From the NCBI RefSeq assembly GCF_002242805.1, contig NZ_MCGQ01000005.1, positions 65,566-129,565 of the forward strand: a DNA stretch of 64,000 nucleotides. The letters run 5' to 3'. A model generated the notes under the pieces. That model was not told the origin of the DNA. It saw nothing but the letters and a program-made list of their open reading frames with translations, and searched no databases. Source of the DNA: Streptomyces diastatochromogenes. Its GTDB lineage: Bacteria > Actinomycetota > Actinomycetes > Streptomycetales > Streptomycetaceae. The position numbers and the translations under genes are program-made. The stretch's first letter is position 1. Every line of letters begins with the position of its first letter. This document shows positions 20,127 through 28,223 of this stretch, piece by piece.

Positions 20127-20130
20127 GGGG

Positions 20131-20973
20131 TCAGGAGGCGGACGGCGAGGCGGCGGAGGCGTTGTACGGGCCGATCCACTGCTCGTAGATCTTCTTGTAG
20201 GTCCCGTCGGCCTTGGCGTTCGTGAGGGCCTTGTTGATGGCGGCGAGCAGCGCGGTGTTGCCCTTCTTCACCGTGAAGCCGTACTGCTCACCGGTGTTGA
20301 GGTTGTCGACGACCTTGAAGGCGTCGGCGTTGGCCTTGTCCTTCAGCCAGCCCTGGACGACCGGGTAGTCGATGATGACGGCTTGGACCTGGCCGGTGCG
20401 CAGGCCGTTGAGGACCGCGTCGGAGGAGTGGAAGGAGACCGGGTCGAAGCCCTTGCTCTTGGCGTAGTCCTCACCGGTGGTCTGCGCCTGGGCACCCAGC
20501 TTCTTGCCCTTGGCCTTGACGTCGGCGAGCGAGGTGACGCCGGCCTTCTTGTCGACCAGCACGGCCTGGGTGGCCTCGAAGTACGGGTCGGAGAAGTCGA
20601 CGTTCTTCTTGCGCTCGGCGGTGATGGTCATGCCGGCCGCGGCCAGGTCGCACTGGCCGGAGTTGAGGAAGGCGCCGGTCTTGAAGTTCTCGAACGGCGT
20701 GTCGAGGACCTGCTGCTTGACGCCCAGGTCCTTGGCGACGAGGTCGATGAGGGAGACGTCGAAGCCCTGCACCTTGCCGTTGATCTCCGACTGGAACGGC
20801 GGGTACGGCAGGTGGGTGCAGGTGGTCAGCTGACCGGCCTTGACGAGGTGGACCCCCTTGACGGTGGTCTTGCCCCCCGAGTTGCCGGAGGAGCAGCCGG
20901 CCACGAGCACGAGCCCGGCCGTCGCGGTGGTGGCGGCCAGGAGGCGGGTCCGGCGCCCGAGGAGCGTTTTCAT
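20131..20973 (-). CDS. Amino-acid ABC transporter substrate-binding lipoprotein
   Basis: This 280-residue SBP_bac_3 protein has a lipoprotein signal peptide with lipobox LVAGCSSG (Cys about residue 27). The family block FDVSLIDLVAKDLGV and GMTITAERKKNVDFSDPY are typical of polar amino-acid binding proteins. GGAGAT lies before ATG 20973, which is the first gene of the operon. A strong promoter with an overlapping palindrome lies upstream (21008-21043), so the transporter is probably regulated by a repressor or activator binding there. Confidence 0.92.
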   Translation of the reverse strand: MKTLLGRRTRLLAATTATAGLVLVAGCSSGNSGGKTTVKGVHLVKAGQLTTCTHLPYPPFQSEINGKVQGFDVSLIDLVAKDLGVKQQVLDTPFENFKTGAFLNSGQCDLAAAGMTITAERKKNVDFSDPYFEATQAVLVDKKAGVTSLADVKAKGKKLGAQAQTTGEDYAKSKGFDPVSFHSSDAVLNGLRTGQVQAVIIDYPVVQGWLKDKANADAFKVVDNLNTGEQYGFTVKKGNTALLAAINKALTNAKADGTYKKIYEQWIGPYNASAASPSAS

Positions 20974-21007
20974 GGGGGATCTCCCTGTGGGGGAACTGTG
21001 GGTTCCG

Positions 21008-21043
21008 ATTATAAGGAAAGGTTTGAGTCTCTCAAATCAAACC
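21008..21043 (-). promoter_or_regulatory. Promoter with overlapping palindrome for the amino-acid ABC operon
   Basis: On the minus strand a consensus -10 TATAAT (21013-21008) is spaced 16 bases from a -35 TTGAGA (21035-21030). The predicted start is about 28 bases before the binding-protein ATG. Inverted repeat TTTGA (21022-21026) and TCAAA (21032-21036) overlaps the -35, and larger GGTTTGA (21020-21026) and TCAAACC (21037-21043) arms surround it. This is a credible operator. The opposite strand leads to the aminotransferase at 21142. Confidence 0.65.
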
Positions 21044-21141
21044 GATGGTCAGGGAACCCTTCGACTTAAGATCGATGGAGTCACCCCCCTGAACGACCCC
21101 CGAACGACTCCTGAACGCCCCCGACCGAAGAGAGCAGCGCC

Positions 21142-22248
21142 GTGACCCACCCCTTCCTCGATCTGCCCCCGCTGAGCGCCGAGCGGTTCGCCGCCATCGA
21201 GGACCGGGTGGCCCGGCTGCTGGACACCCGGCAGGACGTCGTGATCACCCAGGGCGAAGCGCTGCTGCCGCTGGAGGGGGCGATCCGCGCGACCGCCGGT
21301 CCCGGTACGACGGCGCTGAACGTGATCACGGGCCCGTACGGCCAGACGTTCGGCAATTGGCTGCGGGACGCCGGCGCGACGGTGTACGACCTCTCGGTGC
21401 CCTTCCACACCGCGGTGACGGCCGAGCTGGTCCGGGAGGCCTTCGCCGACCGTCCGGAGATCGACTTCGTCTCCCTCGTCCACGCGGAGGCGGCGACCGG
21501 CAACACCAATCCGGTCGCGGAGATCGGCGAGGTGGTGCGGAAGCACGGCGCGCTGTTCTATCTGGACGCGGTCGCCTCGGTCGGGGCGGAGCCGGTGCTG
21601 CCGGACGCGTGGGGTGTGGACCTGTGCGTGATCGGCGCGCAGAAGGCGATGGGCGGCCCGGCGGGTGTGTCGGCGATCTCGGTGAGCGAGCGGGCGTGGG
21701 CCCGGATGGCGGCCAACCCGAACGCGCCGCGCCGCTCCTACCTCTCCCTCCTCGACTGGAAGGAGCGCTGGATCGACGGCGGCCGCACGGCACTGCTGCA
21801 CGCTCCCGCCCAGCTGGAGATGCTGGCCCTGGAGGCGTGCCTGGAGCGGATCGAGTCGACGGGCCTGGAGACGGTGATGGCCCGGCACCGGGGCGCGGCG
21901 CTGGCGGTGCGCGCCGGCGCGGTGGCCCTGGGCGGGGGCCTGGAGCCGTACGTGTACGAGGCGAAGGACGCGGCACCGGTGGCGACGACCCTCCGGGTGC
22001 CGTCGGGGGTGACCGCCGCCGAGCTGGTGGCCCGGGCCCTGGAGAGCGACCCCGCCCTCCCACTGGCGGCGGGCGGCGGCGCCCTGGCCAAGGAGATGAT
22101 CCGGGTCAACCACTACGGCCCCGACGCGACGCCGGGCGCGGTGCGCAGCTGCCTCGCGGCGCTGGGTGCGACGCTGGCCGAGCGGGGGCTGGACGTGGAT
22201 GTGCCGGGCGCGCTGCGGGCGGCCGAGCGGGCCGAGCCTGCCGCGTAA
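21142..22248 (+). CDS. Class-V PLP-dependent aminotransferase (serine-pyruvate/alanine-glyoxylate type)
   Basis: This 368-residue class-V aminotransferase has the PLP lysine in VIGAQKAMGGPAG and the upstream Asp region ALFYLDAVASVG. Family members transfer amino groups from serine or alanine to glyoxylate or pyruvate. GTG 21142 follows AGAGAG, and there is no good upstream alternative. It is divergent from the ABC transporter and upstream of the ectoine cluster, with an AT-richer 272-base gap before ectA. Any contribution to aspartate or glyoxylate supply for ectoine is speculation. Confidence 0.85.
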   Translation: MTHPFLDLPPLSAERFAAIEDRVARLLDTRQDVVITQGEALLPLEGAIRATAGPGTTALNVITGPYGQTFGNWLRDAGATVYDLSVPFHTAVTAELVREAFADRPEIDFVSLVHAEAATGNTNPVAEIGEVVRKHGALFYLDAVASVGAEPVLPDAWGVDLCVIGAQKAMGGPAGVSAISVSERAWARMAANPNAPRRSYLSLLDWKERWIDGGRTALLHAPAQLEMLALEACLERIESTGLETVMARHRGAALAVRAGAVALGGGLEPYVYEAKDAAPVATTLRVPSGVTAAELVARALESDPALPLAAGGGALAKEMIRVNHYGPDATPGAVRSCLAALGATLAERGLDVDVPGALRAAERAEPAA

Positions 22249-22281
22249 ACGCCTTCCCCCGAAATTCACGCGACCCCCATT

Positions 22282-22306
22282 AATTCTGGCCGCTATTTCC
22301 AGAATT
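22282..22306. terminator. AT-rich inverted repeat after the aminotransferase
   Basis: Perfect 8-bp arms AATTCTGG (22282-22289) and CCAGAATT (22299-22306) flank a 9-base loop, 34 bases after the aminotransferase stop. It may be a weak terminator or a protein-binding site in the ect promoter region. Arms are unusually AT-rich for this genome. Confidence 0.4.
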
Positions 22307-22388
22307 CAAATCGAGCACAGCTTCCCGTATTCTTCTGCCCGCTTTTCGCGAGGCTAAACAACAAGGTTTCGTAGTGATTTCCAGGCTG

Positions 22389-22438
22389 TGACACACCCCA
22401 CAATAGGGGTGGTTTGTCATGGTTTGATGTGGGACAAA
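22389..22438. promoter_or_regulatory. Nested inverted repeats upstream of ectABCD
   Basis: Three overlapping dyads lie in the 272-base gap before ectA. CACCCC (22394-22399) pairs with GGGGTG (22406-22411) around ACAATA. TGACA (22389-22393) pairs with TGTCA (22415-22419). TTTGTC (22413-22418) pairs with GACAAA (22433-22438). The gap is visibly AT-richer than surrounding genes and is the likely control region for osmotic or thermal induction of ectoine synthesis. Which protein binds is not known. Confidence 0.45.
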
Positions 22439-22506
22439 TCAGGCATTTCGCCGTTCCTGGCTCTCACCCCGGTCGACCCTCCCGTGCATTTCTGAATTCA
22501 CCTCGC

Positions 22507-22521
22507 TAAATTCGTGCCGCA
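22507..22521 (+). promoter_or_regulatory. Candidate leaderless promoter of ectA
   Basis: TAAATT (22507-22512) ends 8 bases before the ectA ATG, where a -10 for a transcript starting at the A of ATG would sit. No ribosome-binding site precedes ectA, which fits a leaderless mRNA. No good -35 is visible at the usual distance, so the call is tentative. Confidence 0.35.
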
Positions 22522-23039
22522 TGACTGCCCGACCAGCGGACCTGCTCATCGACCGACCGGCGGTGACCGACGGAGCCTCGCTCTGGCGTCTCGCCAAGGA
22601 CTCGAAAACCCTCGACCTGAACTCCTCGTACAGCTATCTGCTGTGGTGCCGGGACTTCGCCGGCACCTCCGCGGTGGCGCGCGGCGCGGACGGTGAGCCC
22701 GTCGGTTTCGTCACCGGGTACGTGCGGCCCGACCGCCCGGGCACCCTGCTCGTCTGGCAGGTCGCCGTCGACTCGGCCCACCGGGGGCTCGGCATCGCCG
22801 CCGCCCTGCTGGACGGGCTGACCGCCCGGCTCACCGCCGAGCGGGGCATCACCCGCGTCGAGACCACCATCACCCCCGGGAACACCGCCTCCGAGCGGCT
22901 GTTCACCTCGTTCGCCGCCCGCCACGGCGCGGATCTCGCCCGCGAGGTGCTGTTCCCCGCCGACCTGTTCCCGGACGGTCCGCACGACCCCGAAGTCCTG
23001 TACCGCATCGGCCCGTTGACCCCCACCAACGCGCACTGA
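22521..23039 (+). CDS. ectA: L-2,4-diaminobutyrate acetyltransferase
   Basis: This 172-residue GNAT enzyme makes N-gamma-acetyl-L-2,4-diaminobutyrate from diaminobutyrate and acetyl-CoA, the second step of ectoine synthesis. Family stretches include SYSYLLWCRDFAGTS, LLVWQVAVDSAHRGLGI (acetyl-CoA loop) and TPGNTASERLF. Length matches EctA. ATG 22521 has no visible ribosome-binding site, suggesting leaderless translation. It is the first gene of ectABCD, all in one direction with gaps of 13, 30 and about 5 bases. Confidence 0.95.
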   Translation: MTARPADLLIDRPAVTDGASLWRLAKDSKTLDLNSSYSYLLWCRDFAGTSAVARGADGEPVGFVTGYVRPDRPGTLLVWQVAVDSAHRGLGIAAALLDGLTARLTAERGITRVETTITPGNTASERLFTSFAARHGADLAREVLFPADLFPDGPHDPEVLYRIGPLTPTNAH

Positions 23040-23052
23040 GGAGCGATTCACC

Positions 23053-24324
23053 GTGACCATCACCCAGCCCGACCTCAGCGTCTTCGAGACACTCGAGTCC
23101 GAGGTACGCAGCTACTGCCGCGGCTGGCCCACCGTGTTCGACCGTGCGCAGGGCAGCCGTATGTACGACGAGGACGGCCACGCGTACCTCGACTTCTTCG
23201 CCGGGGCCGGCTCACTCAACTACGGGCACAACAACCCGGTCCTGAAACGGGCGTTGATCGACTATCTGTCCCGGGACGGCGTCACCCACGGCCTGGACAT
23301 GTCGACCACCGCCAAGCGGGCCTTCCTGCAGACCTTCCAGGACCTGGTGCTGCGCCCGCGCGACCTGCCGTACAAGGTCATGTTCCCGGGCCCGACCGGC
23401 ACCAACGCCGTGGAGTCCGCGCTGAAGCTCGCCCGGAAGGTGAAGGGGCGGGAGGCGATCGTGTCGTTCACCAACGCCTTCCACGGCATGTCGCTGGGCT
23501 CCCTCGCCGTCACCGGCAACGCCTTCAAGCGGGCCGGCGCCGGCATCCCGCTGGTGCACGGCACGCCCATGCCGTTCGACAACTACTTCGACGGCACGGT
23601 CCCGGACTTCCTGTGGTTCGAGCGGCTCCTGGAGGACCAGGGGTCCGGCCTCAACAAGCCCGCCGCCGTGATCGTGGAGACCGTGCAGGGCGAGGGCGGC
23701 ATCAACGTGGCGCGCCCGGAGTGGCTACGGGCGCTCGCCGAGCTGTGCGCGCGGCAGGACATGCTGCTCATCGTCGACGACATCCAGATGGGCTGCGGCC
23801 GTACGGGTGCCTTCTTCTCCTTCGAGGAGGCGGGCATCACCCCCGACATCGTCACGGTCTCCAAGTCGATCAGCGGGTACGGCCTCCCGATGTCGCTGTG
23901 CCTGTTCAAACCCGAACTCGACGTCTGGGAGCCGGGCGAGCACAACGGCACGTTCCGCGGCAACAACCCCGCCTTCGTCACCGCCACCGCGGCCCTGGAG
24001 ACGTACTGGAGCGACGGCTCCGCCATGGAGAAGCAGACCCGCGCGCGCGGCGAGCAGATCGAGCAGGCGCTGATCTCGATCACCGAGGAGAACCTCGCCG
24101 ACGTGAAGGAGTACCGCGGGCGCGGCCTGGTGTGGGGCCTGGAGTTCCACGACAAGAGCCGTGCCGAGCGGATCGCCCGGCGGGCCTTCGAGCTCGGGCT
24201 GCTCATCGAGACGTCCGGCCCGGAGGGCGAGGTCGTCAAGCTGCTGCCCGCGCTCACCGTCACGCCCGACGAGCTGGACGAGGGCCTGAGCGTCCTCGCC
24301 CGGTCCGTCCGCGAGACCGCCTAG
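23053..24324 (+). CDS. ectB: Diaminobutyrate-2-oxoglutarate aminotransferase
   Basis: This 423-residue class-III aminotransferase forms L-2,4-diaminobutyrate from aspartate-4-semialdehyde and glutamate, the first committed step. It shows GPTGTNAVESALKLARK, FTNAFHGMSLGSLA, VDDIQMGCGRTG and the PLP lysine in TVSKSISGYGLPMS (about residue 271). GAGGAG lies upstream of GTG 23053. The length is standard for EctB. It depends on aspartate semialdehyde made elsewhere; no dedicated aspartokinase gene lies nearby. Confidence 0.96.
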   Translation: MTITQPDLSVFETLESEVRSYCRGWPTVFDRAQGSRMYDEDGHAYLDFFAGAGSLNYGHNNPVLKRALIDYLSRDGVTHGLDMSTTAKRAFLQTFQDLVLRPRDLPYKVMFPGPTGTNAVESALKLARKVKGREAIVSFTNAFHGMSLGSLAVTGNAFKRAGAGIPLVHGTPMPFDNYFDGTVPDFLWFERLLEDQGSGLNKPAAVIVETVQGEGGINVARPEWLRALAELCARQDMLLIVDDIQMGCGRTGAFFSFEEAGITPDIVTVSKSISGYGLPMSLCLFKPELDVWEPGEHNGTFRGNNPAFVTATAALETYWSDGSAMEKQTRARGEQIEQALISITEENLADVKEYRGRGLVWGLEFHDKSRAERIARRAFELGLLIETSGPEGEVVKLLPALTVTPDELDEGLSVLARSVRETA

Positions 24325-24354
24325 CACCATCCACCGAGGAGGAAGCACCGCACC

Positions 24355-24759
24355 GTGATCGTCCGATCGTTCAAGGACATCGAAGGCACCGACCGGCATG
24401 TGAGGGCGAAGTCCGGCACCTGGGAGAGCAAGCGGATCGTGCTCGCCAAGGAGCGGGTCGGCTTCTCCCTGCACGAGACCGTCCTGTACGCCGGGACCGA
24501 GACGTCGATGTGGTACGCCAACCACATCGAGGCCGTCGTCTGCGTCGAGGGCGAGGCCGAACTCACCGACCACGAGGCCGGGAAGACGTACACGATCACC
24601 CCCGGCACCATGTACCTCCTCGACGGGCACGAGCGGCACACGCTGCGCGTCAAGGAGGACTTCCGCTGCATCTGCGTGTTCAACCCGCCCGTGACCGGAC
24701 GGGAGGACCACGACGAGAACGGCGTCTACCCGCTGCTGACCGAGCCCGAGGAGGTGTGA
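24355..24759 (+). CDS. ectC: Ectoine synthase
   Basis: This 134-residue cupin-fold enzyme closes N-gamma-acetyl-diaminobutyrate to ectoine by loss of water. The N-terminus [16 protein letters not shown], the [20 protein letters not shown] block and [17 protein letters not shown] (metal-binding cupin residues) are diagnostic. GGAGGAAG precedes GTG 24355. The length is exact for EctC. It lies between ectB and ectD in the operon. Confidence 0.97.
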   Translation: MIVRSFKDIEGTDRHVRAKSGTWESKRIVLAKERVGFSLHETVLYAGTETSMWYANHIEAVVCVEGEAELTDHEAGKTYTITPGTMYLLDGHERHTLRVKEDFRCICVFNPPVTGREDHDENGVYPLLTEPEEV

Positions 24760-24764
24760 GAACC

Positions 24765-25649
24765 GTGACCGTCACCGATCTCTACCCCAGCCGCGGCGCC
24801 GCCGAGGTGTCCGTCCCCCGCCAGGACCCCGTCGTCTGGGGCTCCCCCGGCACCCCCGGCCCGATCCCGACCGCCGATCTCCAGGCGTTCGAGCGCGACG
24901 GCTTCCTCGCGATCGACCAGCTGATCACCGACGACGAGGTCGCCGTCTACCGGCGGGAGCTGGAGCGGCTCGTCGACGACCCGGGGATCCGCGCCGACGA
25001 ACGGTCGATCGTCGAACCGAAGTCGAAGGAGATCCGTTCCGTCTTCGAGGTGCACCGGATCAGTGAGGTGTTCGCGAGGCTGGTGCGCGACGAGCGGGTC
25101 GTCGGACGGGCCCGGCAGATCCTGGGCTCGGACGTCTACGTCCACCAGTCCCGGATCAACGTCAAGCCGGGCTTCGGCGCGAGCGGCTTCTACTGGCACT
25201 CGGACTTCGAGACCTGGCACGCCGAGGACGGCCTGCCGCACATGCGCACGGTGTCCGTCTCGATCGCGCTGACCGAGAACTACGACACCAACGGCGGCCT
25301 GATGATCATGCCGGGCTCGCACCGGACGTTCCTGGGCTGCGCCGGGGCCACGCCCGCGGACAACTACAAGAAGTCGCTGCAGATGCAGGACGCGGGCACG
25401 CCCTCGGACGAGGCGCTGACCGCGATGGCGGGCGAGTACGGCATCCGGCTGTTCACGGGCAGGGCCGGTTCGGCGACCTGGTTCGACTGCAACTGCATGC
25501 ACGGGTCCGGCGACAACATCACGCCGTTCCCGCGCAGCAACGTCTTCATCGTGTTCAACAGCGTGGAGAACGCGGCGGTCGAGCCCTTCGCGGCGCCGGT
25601 ACGCCGGCCTGAGTTCATCGGCGCGAGGGACTTCACCCCGGTGAAGTAA
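24765..25649 (+). CDS. ectD: Ectoine hydroxylase
   Basis: This 294-residue non-heme Fe(II)/2-oxoglutarate dioxygenase converts ectoine to 5-hydroxyectoine. The iron ligands are visible in FYWHSDFETWH (HxD, about residue 145) and CMHGSGDN (distal His, about 244); the 2-oxoglutarate Arg lies in PFPRSNVF. GTG 24765 follows GAGGTG; an in-frame GTG at 24756 is a second option. The length matches EctD. It ends the operon before a strong convergent terminator. Confidence 0.95.
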   Translation: MTVTDLYPSRGAAEVSVPRQDPVVWGSPGTPGPIPTADLQAFERDGFLAIDQLITDDEVAVYRRELERLVDDPGIRADERSIVEPKSKEIRSVFEVHRISEVFARLVRDERVVGRARQILGSDVYVHQSRINVKPGFGASGFYWHSDFETWHAEDGLPHMRTVSVSIALTENYDTNGGLMIMPGSHRTFLGCAGATPADNYKKSLQMQDAGTPSDEALTAMAGEYGIRLFTGRAGSATWFDCNCMHGSGDNITPFPRSNVFIVFNSVENAAVEPFAAPVRRPEFIGARDFTPVK

Positions 25650-25663
25650 CCCTCCCCCAGACA

Positions 25664-25707
25664 CCGGGCCGGGGCCTCCTCGTGTGGGACGGGAGGTCCC
25701 GGTCCGG
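25664..25707. terminator. Bidirectional terminator after ectD
   Basis: A 16-bp stem, arms 25664-25679 and 25692-25707, has two G-U pairs and a 12-base loop. It sits between the ectD stop (25649) and the stop of the convergent aminotransferase (25713). No U-tract is needed in Streptomyces terminators of this kind. Confidence 0.7.
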
Positions 25708-25712
25708 TCGTG

Positions 25713-26810
25713 TCAGCCGGACAGCGCGTCCAGCAGACGGTCCACGTCGGCGGTGGTGTTGAACAGGTGGAAGGCCGCGCGCAGGTTGCCCGCGCGGTCG
25801 GAGACCTCGATGCCGGCGCGGCTCAGCCCGGGCTGGCGGCCGCCGAGCCCGGGGACCGAGACGATCGCCGAGCCGGGTGCGGGCACGGGCTCGTGGCCGA
25901 GGGTCGCGAGCCCGGCCCGGAACCGGTCGGCGAGGGCCACGTCGTGGGCGTGGACGGCGGCCAGGCCGAGTTCCTCGATCAGGTCGAGCGAGCGGCGCAG
26001 GCCCGCGAACGTGAACAGGGCGTGCGTGAGGTCGAACCGCCGTGCCGAGTGGGCGAGTTCGGCGACCGGGCCGTAACAGCTGTCCCACGGCTGCTCGCCC
26101 GCGACCCAGCCCGAGAGCACCGGGGTCAGTCCGCCGAAGTCCTCGGGGACCACGAGGAAGGCGGCCCCGTGCGGGCCGAGCAGCCACTTGAAGGAGACCG
26201 AGGCGGTGAAGTCGTAGGCGTCCGCGTCCATCGGGAGCCAGCCTGCAGCCTGGGAGAAGTCGACGTAGGTGCGCGCCCCGTGCGCGCGGGCGGCCTCCCG
26301 CAGGGCGGGCAGGTCGGCGATGCGGCCGTCGGCCGACTGGACGGCGCTGACCGCGACCAGCGCGGTGTCCGGACGGACGGACTCGGCGATCCGCTCCAGC
26401 GGCACCGTGCGGACCTTGAGGTCGCCGCGGACGTGGAAGGGGTTCAGCACGGAGGTGAAGTCGTCCTCGGCGGTGAGGACTTCGGCGCCGGCGGGCAGCG
26501 AGGCGGCGATCACGCCGGTGTGCGCGGCGACCGAGGCGCCCGCCGCGACCCGGGTGGCCGGGACTCCGGCGAGCCGGGCGTAGGCGGCACGGCAGGCCTC
26601 CACGTCCTCGTACAGCGAGGTCAGCGGCCGGCCCTCGGCCCGCAGCAGCGCCGCCTCGTGCAGGGCGGCGACGGTGCGGGCGGGCAGCAGGCTGTTGCTG
26701 GCGGTGTTGAGGTAGGTGCTCTTCGGGGTGAACTCGGCGCGGACGAGGCTCTCGAACGTCTCCGTGGTCTCCATGGGTCCACTCTGCGGCCCGATGAAGT
26801 CGTAGTCCAT
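25713..26810 (-). CDS. Class-V aminotransferase-fold PLP enzyme
   Basis: This is a PLP enzyme of 365 residues (or 353 from ATG 26774) with class-V aminotransferase features: YLNTASNSLLPA at the N-terminus, TYVDFSQAAGWLPMD for the Asp, and the lysine in SFKWLLGPHGAAF. Related proteins include cysteine desulfurase and isopenicillin-N-epimerase-like enzymes, but lack of a conserved catalytic Cys loop argues against sulfur transfer. Substrate is not recognised. ATG 26810 sits just after TAAAAA on the reverse strand and has no ribosome-binding site; ATG 26774 is the alternative. Confidence 0.78.
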   Translation of the reverse strand: MDYDFIGPQSGPMETTETFESLVRAEFTPKSTYLNTASNSLLPARTVAALHEAALLRAEGRPLTSLYEDVEACRAAYARLAGVPATRVAAGASVAAHTGVIAASLPAGAEVLTAEDDFTSVLNPFHVRGDLKVRTVPLERIAESVRPDTALVAVSAVQSADGRIADLPALREAARAHGARTYVDFSQAAGWLPMDADAYDFTASVSFKWLLGPHGAAFLVVPEDFGGLTPVLSGWVAGEQPWDSCYGPVAELAHSARRFDLTHALFTFAGLRRSLDLIEELGLAAVHAHDVALADRFRAGLATLGHEPVPAPGSAIVSVPGLGGRQPGLSRAGIEVSDRAGNLRAAFHLFNTTADVDRLLDALSG

Positions 26811-26811
26811 T

Positions 26812-26833
26812 GCGGATTTTTACGTGGATCCGC
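26812..26833. promoter_or_regulatory. Inverted repeat abutting the aminotransferase start
   Basis: GCGGAT (26812-26817) and ATCCGC (26828-26833) flank a 10-base spacer immediately upstream of the minus-strand ATG 26810. A TAAAAA hexamer inside it on the minus strand is placed as a -10 for a leaderless transcript. It could be an operator for this gene. Confidence 0.4.
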
Positions 26834-26871
26834 TTAGGAGCGCTTATACGTCCGCGCCGACCTGCGGTTTC

Positions 26872-27588
26872 TCAGTGCTGCGGCACCGCGCACCCGTCCG
26901 GCCCGCACGCTTCGGCGTCACCCTGGTCGACCAGCTTCAGCGGGGACCGCTCGCCCCAGGCCTGGGTGAGCGCCTGGGTGAAGACCTCGGCGGGCTGGGC
27001 GCCGGAGACGCCGTACGTGCGGTCCAGGACGAAGAAGGGCACACCGTTCGCGCCGAGCTGGGCGGCCTCGCGCTCGTCGGCGCGGACCTCGTCGGCGTAC
27101 GCGGCCGGGTCGGCCAGCACCGTGCGGGCGGCCTCGGCGTCCAGGCCGGCCTCGGCGGCCAGCTCCACCAGGCGTTCGTCACCCTCGGTGAAGACGGACC
27201 GCTCCTCGGCGAAGTTGGCCCGGTACAGGATCTGGATCAGCTCGTCCTGCCTGCCCTGCTCCTTGGCGAAGTGCAGCAGGCGGTGCATGTCGAAGGTGTT
27301 GCCGTGGTCGCGGTCCCGGGTGCGGTAGTCCAGGCCCTCGGCGGCGGCCTGGGCGCCCAGGTTCTCCTCGCCGGCCTGGGCCTGCGCCTCGCTCATGCCG
27401 TACTTCTTGGTGAGCATGGTGATCACCGGCTGGACGTCGCCCTTGGCGCGGCCCGGGTCCAGCTCGAAGGAGCGGTGCACCACCTCGACGTCGTCGCGGT
27501 GCGGGAAGGCAGCCAGCGCCTTCTCGAAGCGGGCCTTGCCCACGTAGCACCAGGGGCAGGCGATGTCGCTCCAGATCTCGACGCGCAT
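26872..27588 (-). CDS. DsbA-family oxidoreductase, FrnE-like
   Basis: This 238-residue thioredoxin-fold protein has the active site CPWC near residue 12 (SDIACPWCYVGKARFE), as in FrnE/2-hydroxychromene-2-carboxylate isomerase relatives. It has no signal peptide, so it should act in the cytoplasm. A second CX4C motif occurs at the very C-terminus (ACGPDGCAV), which matches the extra motif known in Deinococcus FrnE. Roles in disulfide exchange or oxidative stress are likely. ATG 27588 begins at the conserved N-terminus. A TGAACGTTCA palindrome lies 55 bases upstream. Confidence 0.86.
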   Translation of the reverse strand: MRVEIWSDIACPWCYVGKARFEKALAAFPHRDDVEVVHRSFELDPGRAKGDVQPVITMLTKKYGMSEAQAQAGEENLGAQAAAEGLDYRTRDRDHGNTFDMHRLLHFAKEQGRQDELIQILYRANFAEERSVFTEGDERLVELAAEAGLDAEAARTVLADPAAYADEVRADEREAAQLGANGVPFFVLDRTYGVSGAQPAEVFTQALTQAWGERSPLKLVDQGDAEACGPDGCAVPQH

Positions 27589-27642
27589 GTCTTCGGCTCT
27601 CTCCAGGTCGTACGGGCGCGGAGGCTCTCTCCGCCCAGTACG

Positions 27643-27652
27643 TGAACGTTCA
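27643..27652. promoter_or_regulatory. Palindrome TGAACGTTCA upstream of the FrnE-like gene
   Basis: A perfect 10-bp palindrome lies in the 65-base gap between the minus-strand GNAT gene and the downstream DsbA-family gene. Such sites are typical of TetR- or MarR-type operators. No regulator gene is adjacent. Confidence 0.4.
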
Positions 27653-27653
27653 A

Positions 27654-28166
27654 TCAGCGATGTTCATTCCCGGGCACGGAGAAGCGCAGGAAGAGGTGGT
27701 GGTCGTCCTCGGCCGGCGGGTTCTCCGGGTCGGGGATCCAGCCCTGGCGGGCGTAGAAGGCCTGGGCTCGCGCGTTGTCCGTATGGACGTCGAGTACGGC
27801 CGTCCGCTTGCCGTCGGCCTGCCACTCCTCTACACAGGCCGTGTGCAGAGCCGCACCGATGCCGGCGCGCCAGTGGCCGGGGTCGACGTGGAACTGGAAC
27901 AGCTTGACCGTTTCCGCCGGTGCGCCGTCCGGGGTACGGAAGGAGGCGATGCCGACGATCCGGCCCTGCTCCACGGCGCACAGCACATGTGCCTCGGGGC
28001 GCTCGATGGAACCGCGCCAGGCCTCGACCCAGTCGAAGTCGGCCGGCGGGAGCCCGTCCGGGTAGTAGGTCGAGCGCGCCCGGACATGCAGATCGGCGAT
28101 GACCTCGGCTTCGGCGGGCAGGGCGGTGCGGAGCACCAGGGCACCGTTCACGCGTTCACTGATCAT
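27654..28166 (-). CDS. GNAT-family N-acetyltransferase
   Basis: This 170-residue protein has the GNAT acetyl-CoA fold: LFQFHVDPGHWRAGIGAALH is the motif-A loop and VHTDNARAQAFYARQGW is motif B. Substrate is unknown. ATG 28166 gives a full-length domain. It is upstream of the FrnE-like gene on the same strand with a 65-base gap, so co-transcription is possible. No signal peptide or membrane span is seen. Confidence 0.85.
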   Translation of the reverse strand: MISERVNGALVLRTALPAEAEVIADLHVRARSTYYPDGLPPADFDWVEAWRGSIERPEAHVLCAVEQGRIVGIASFRTPDGAPAETVKLFQFHVDPGHWRAGIGAALHTACVEEWQADGKRTAVLDVHTDNARAQAFYARQGWIPDPENPPAEDDHHLFLRFSVPGNEHR

Positions 28167-28223
28167 GCCACGGAGGACGTACGAGCACCGGCCCCGGTTC
28201 CGTACCCCGCCCTGCCCCTCGGC

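Noticed and set aside
21090..21120. Triplicate GAACGAC/GAACGCC direct repeats before the aminotransferase
   Set aside because: Short and imperfect with no matching site nearby; too weak to call an operator.
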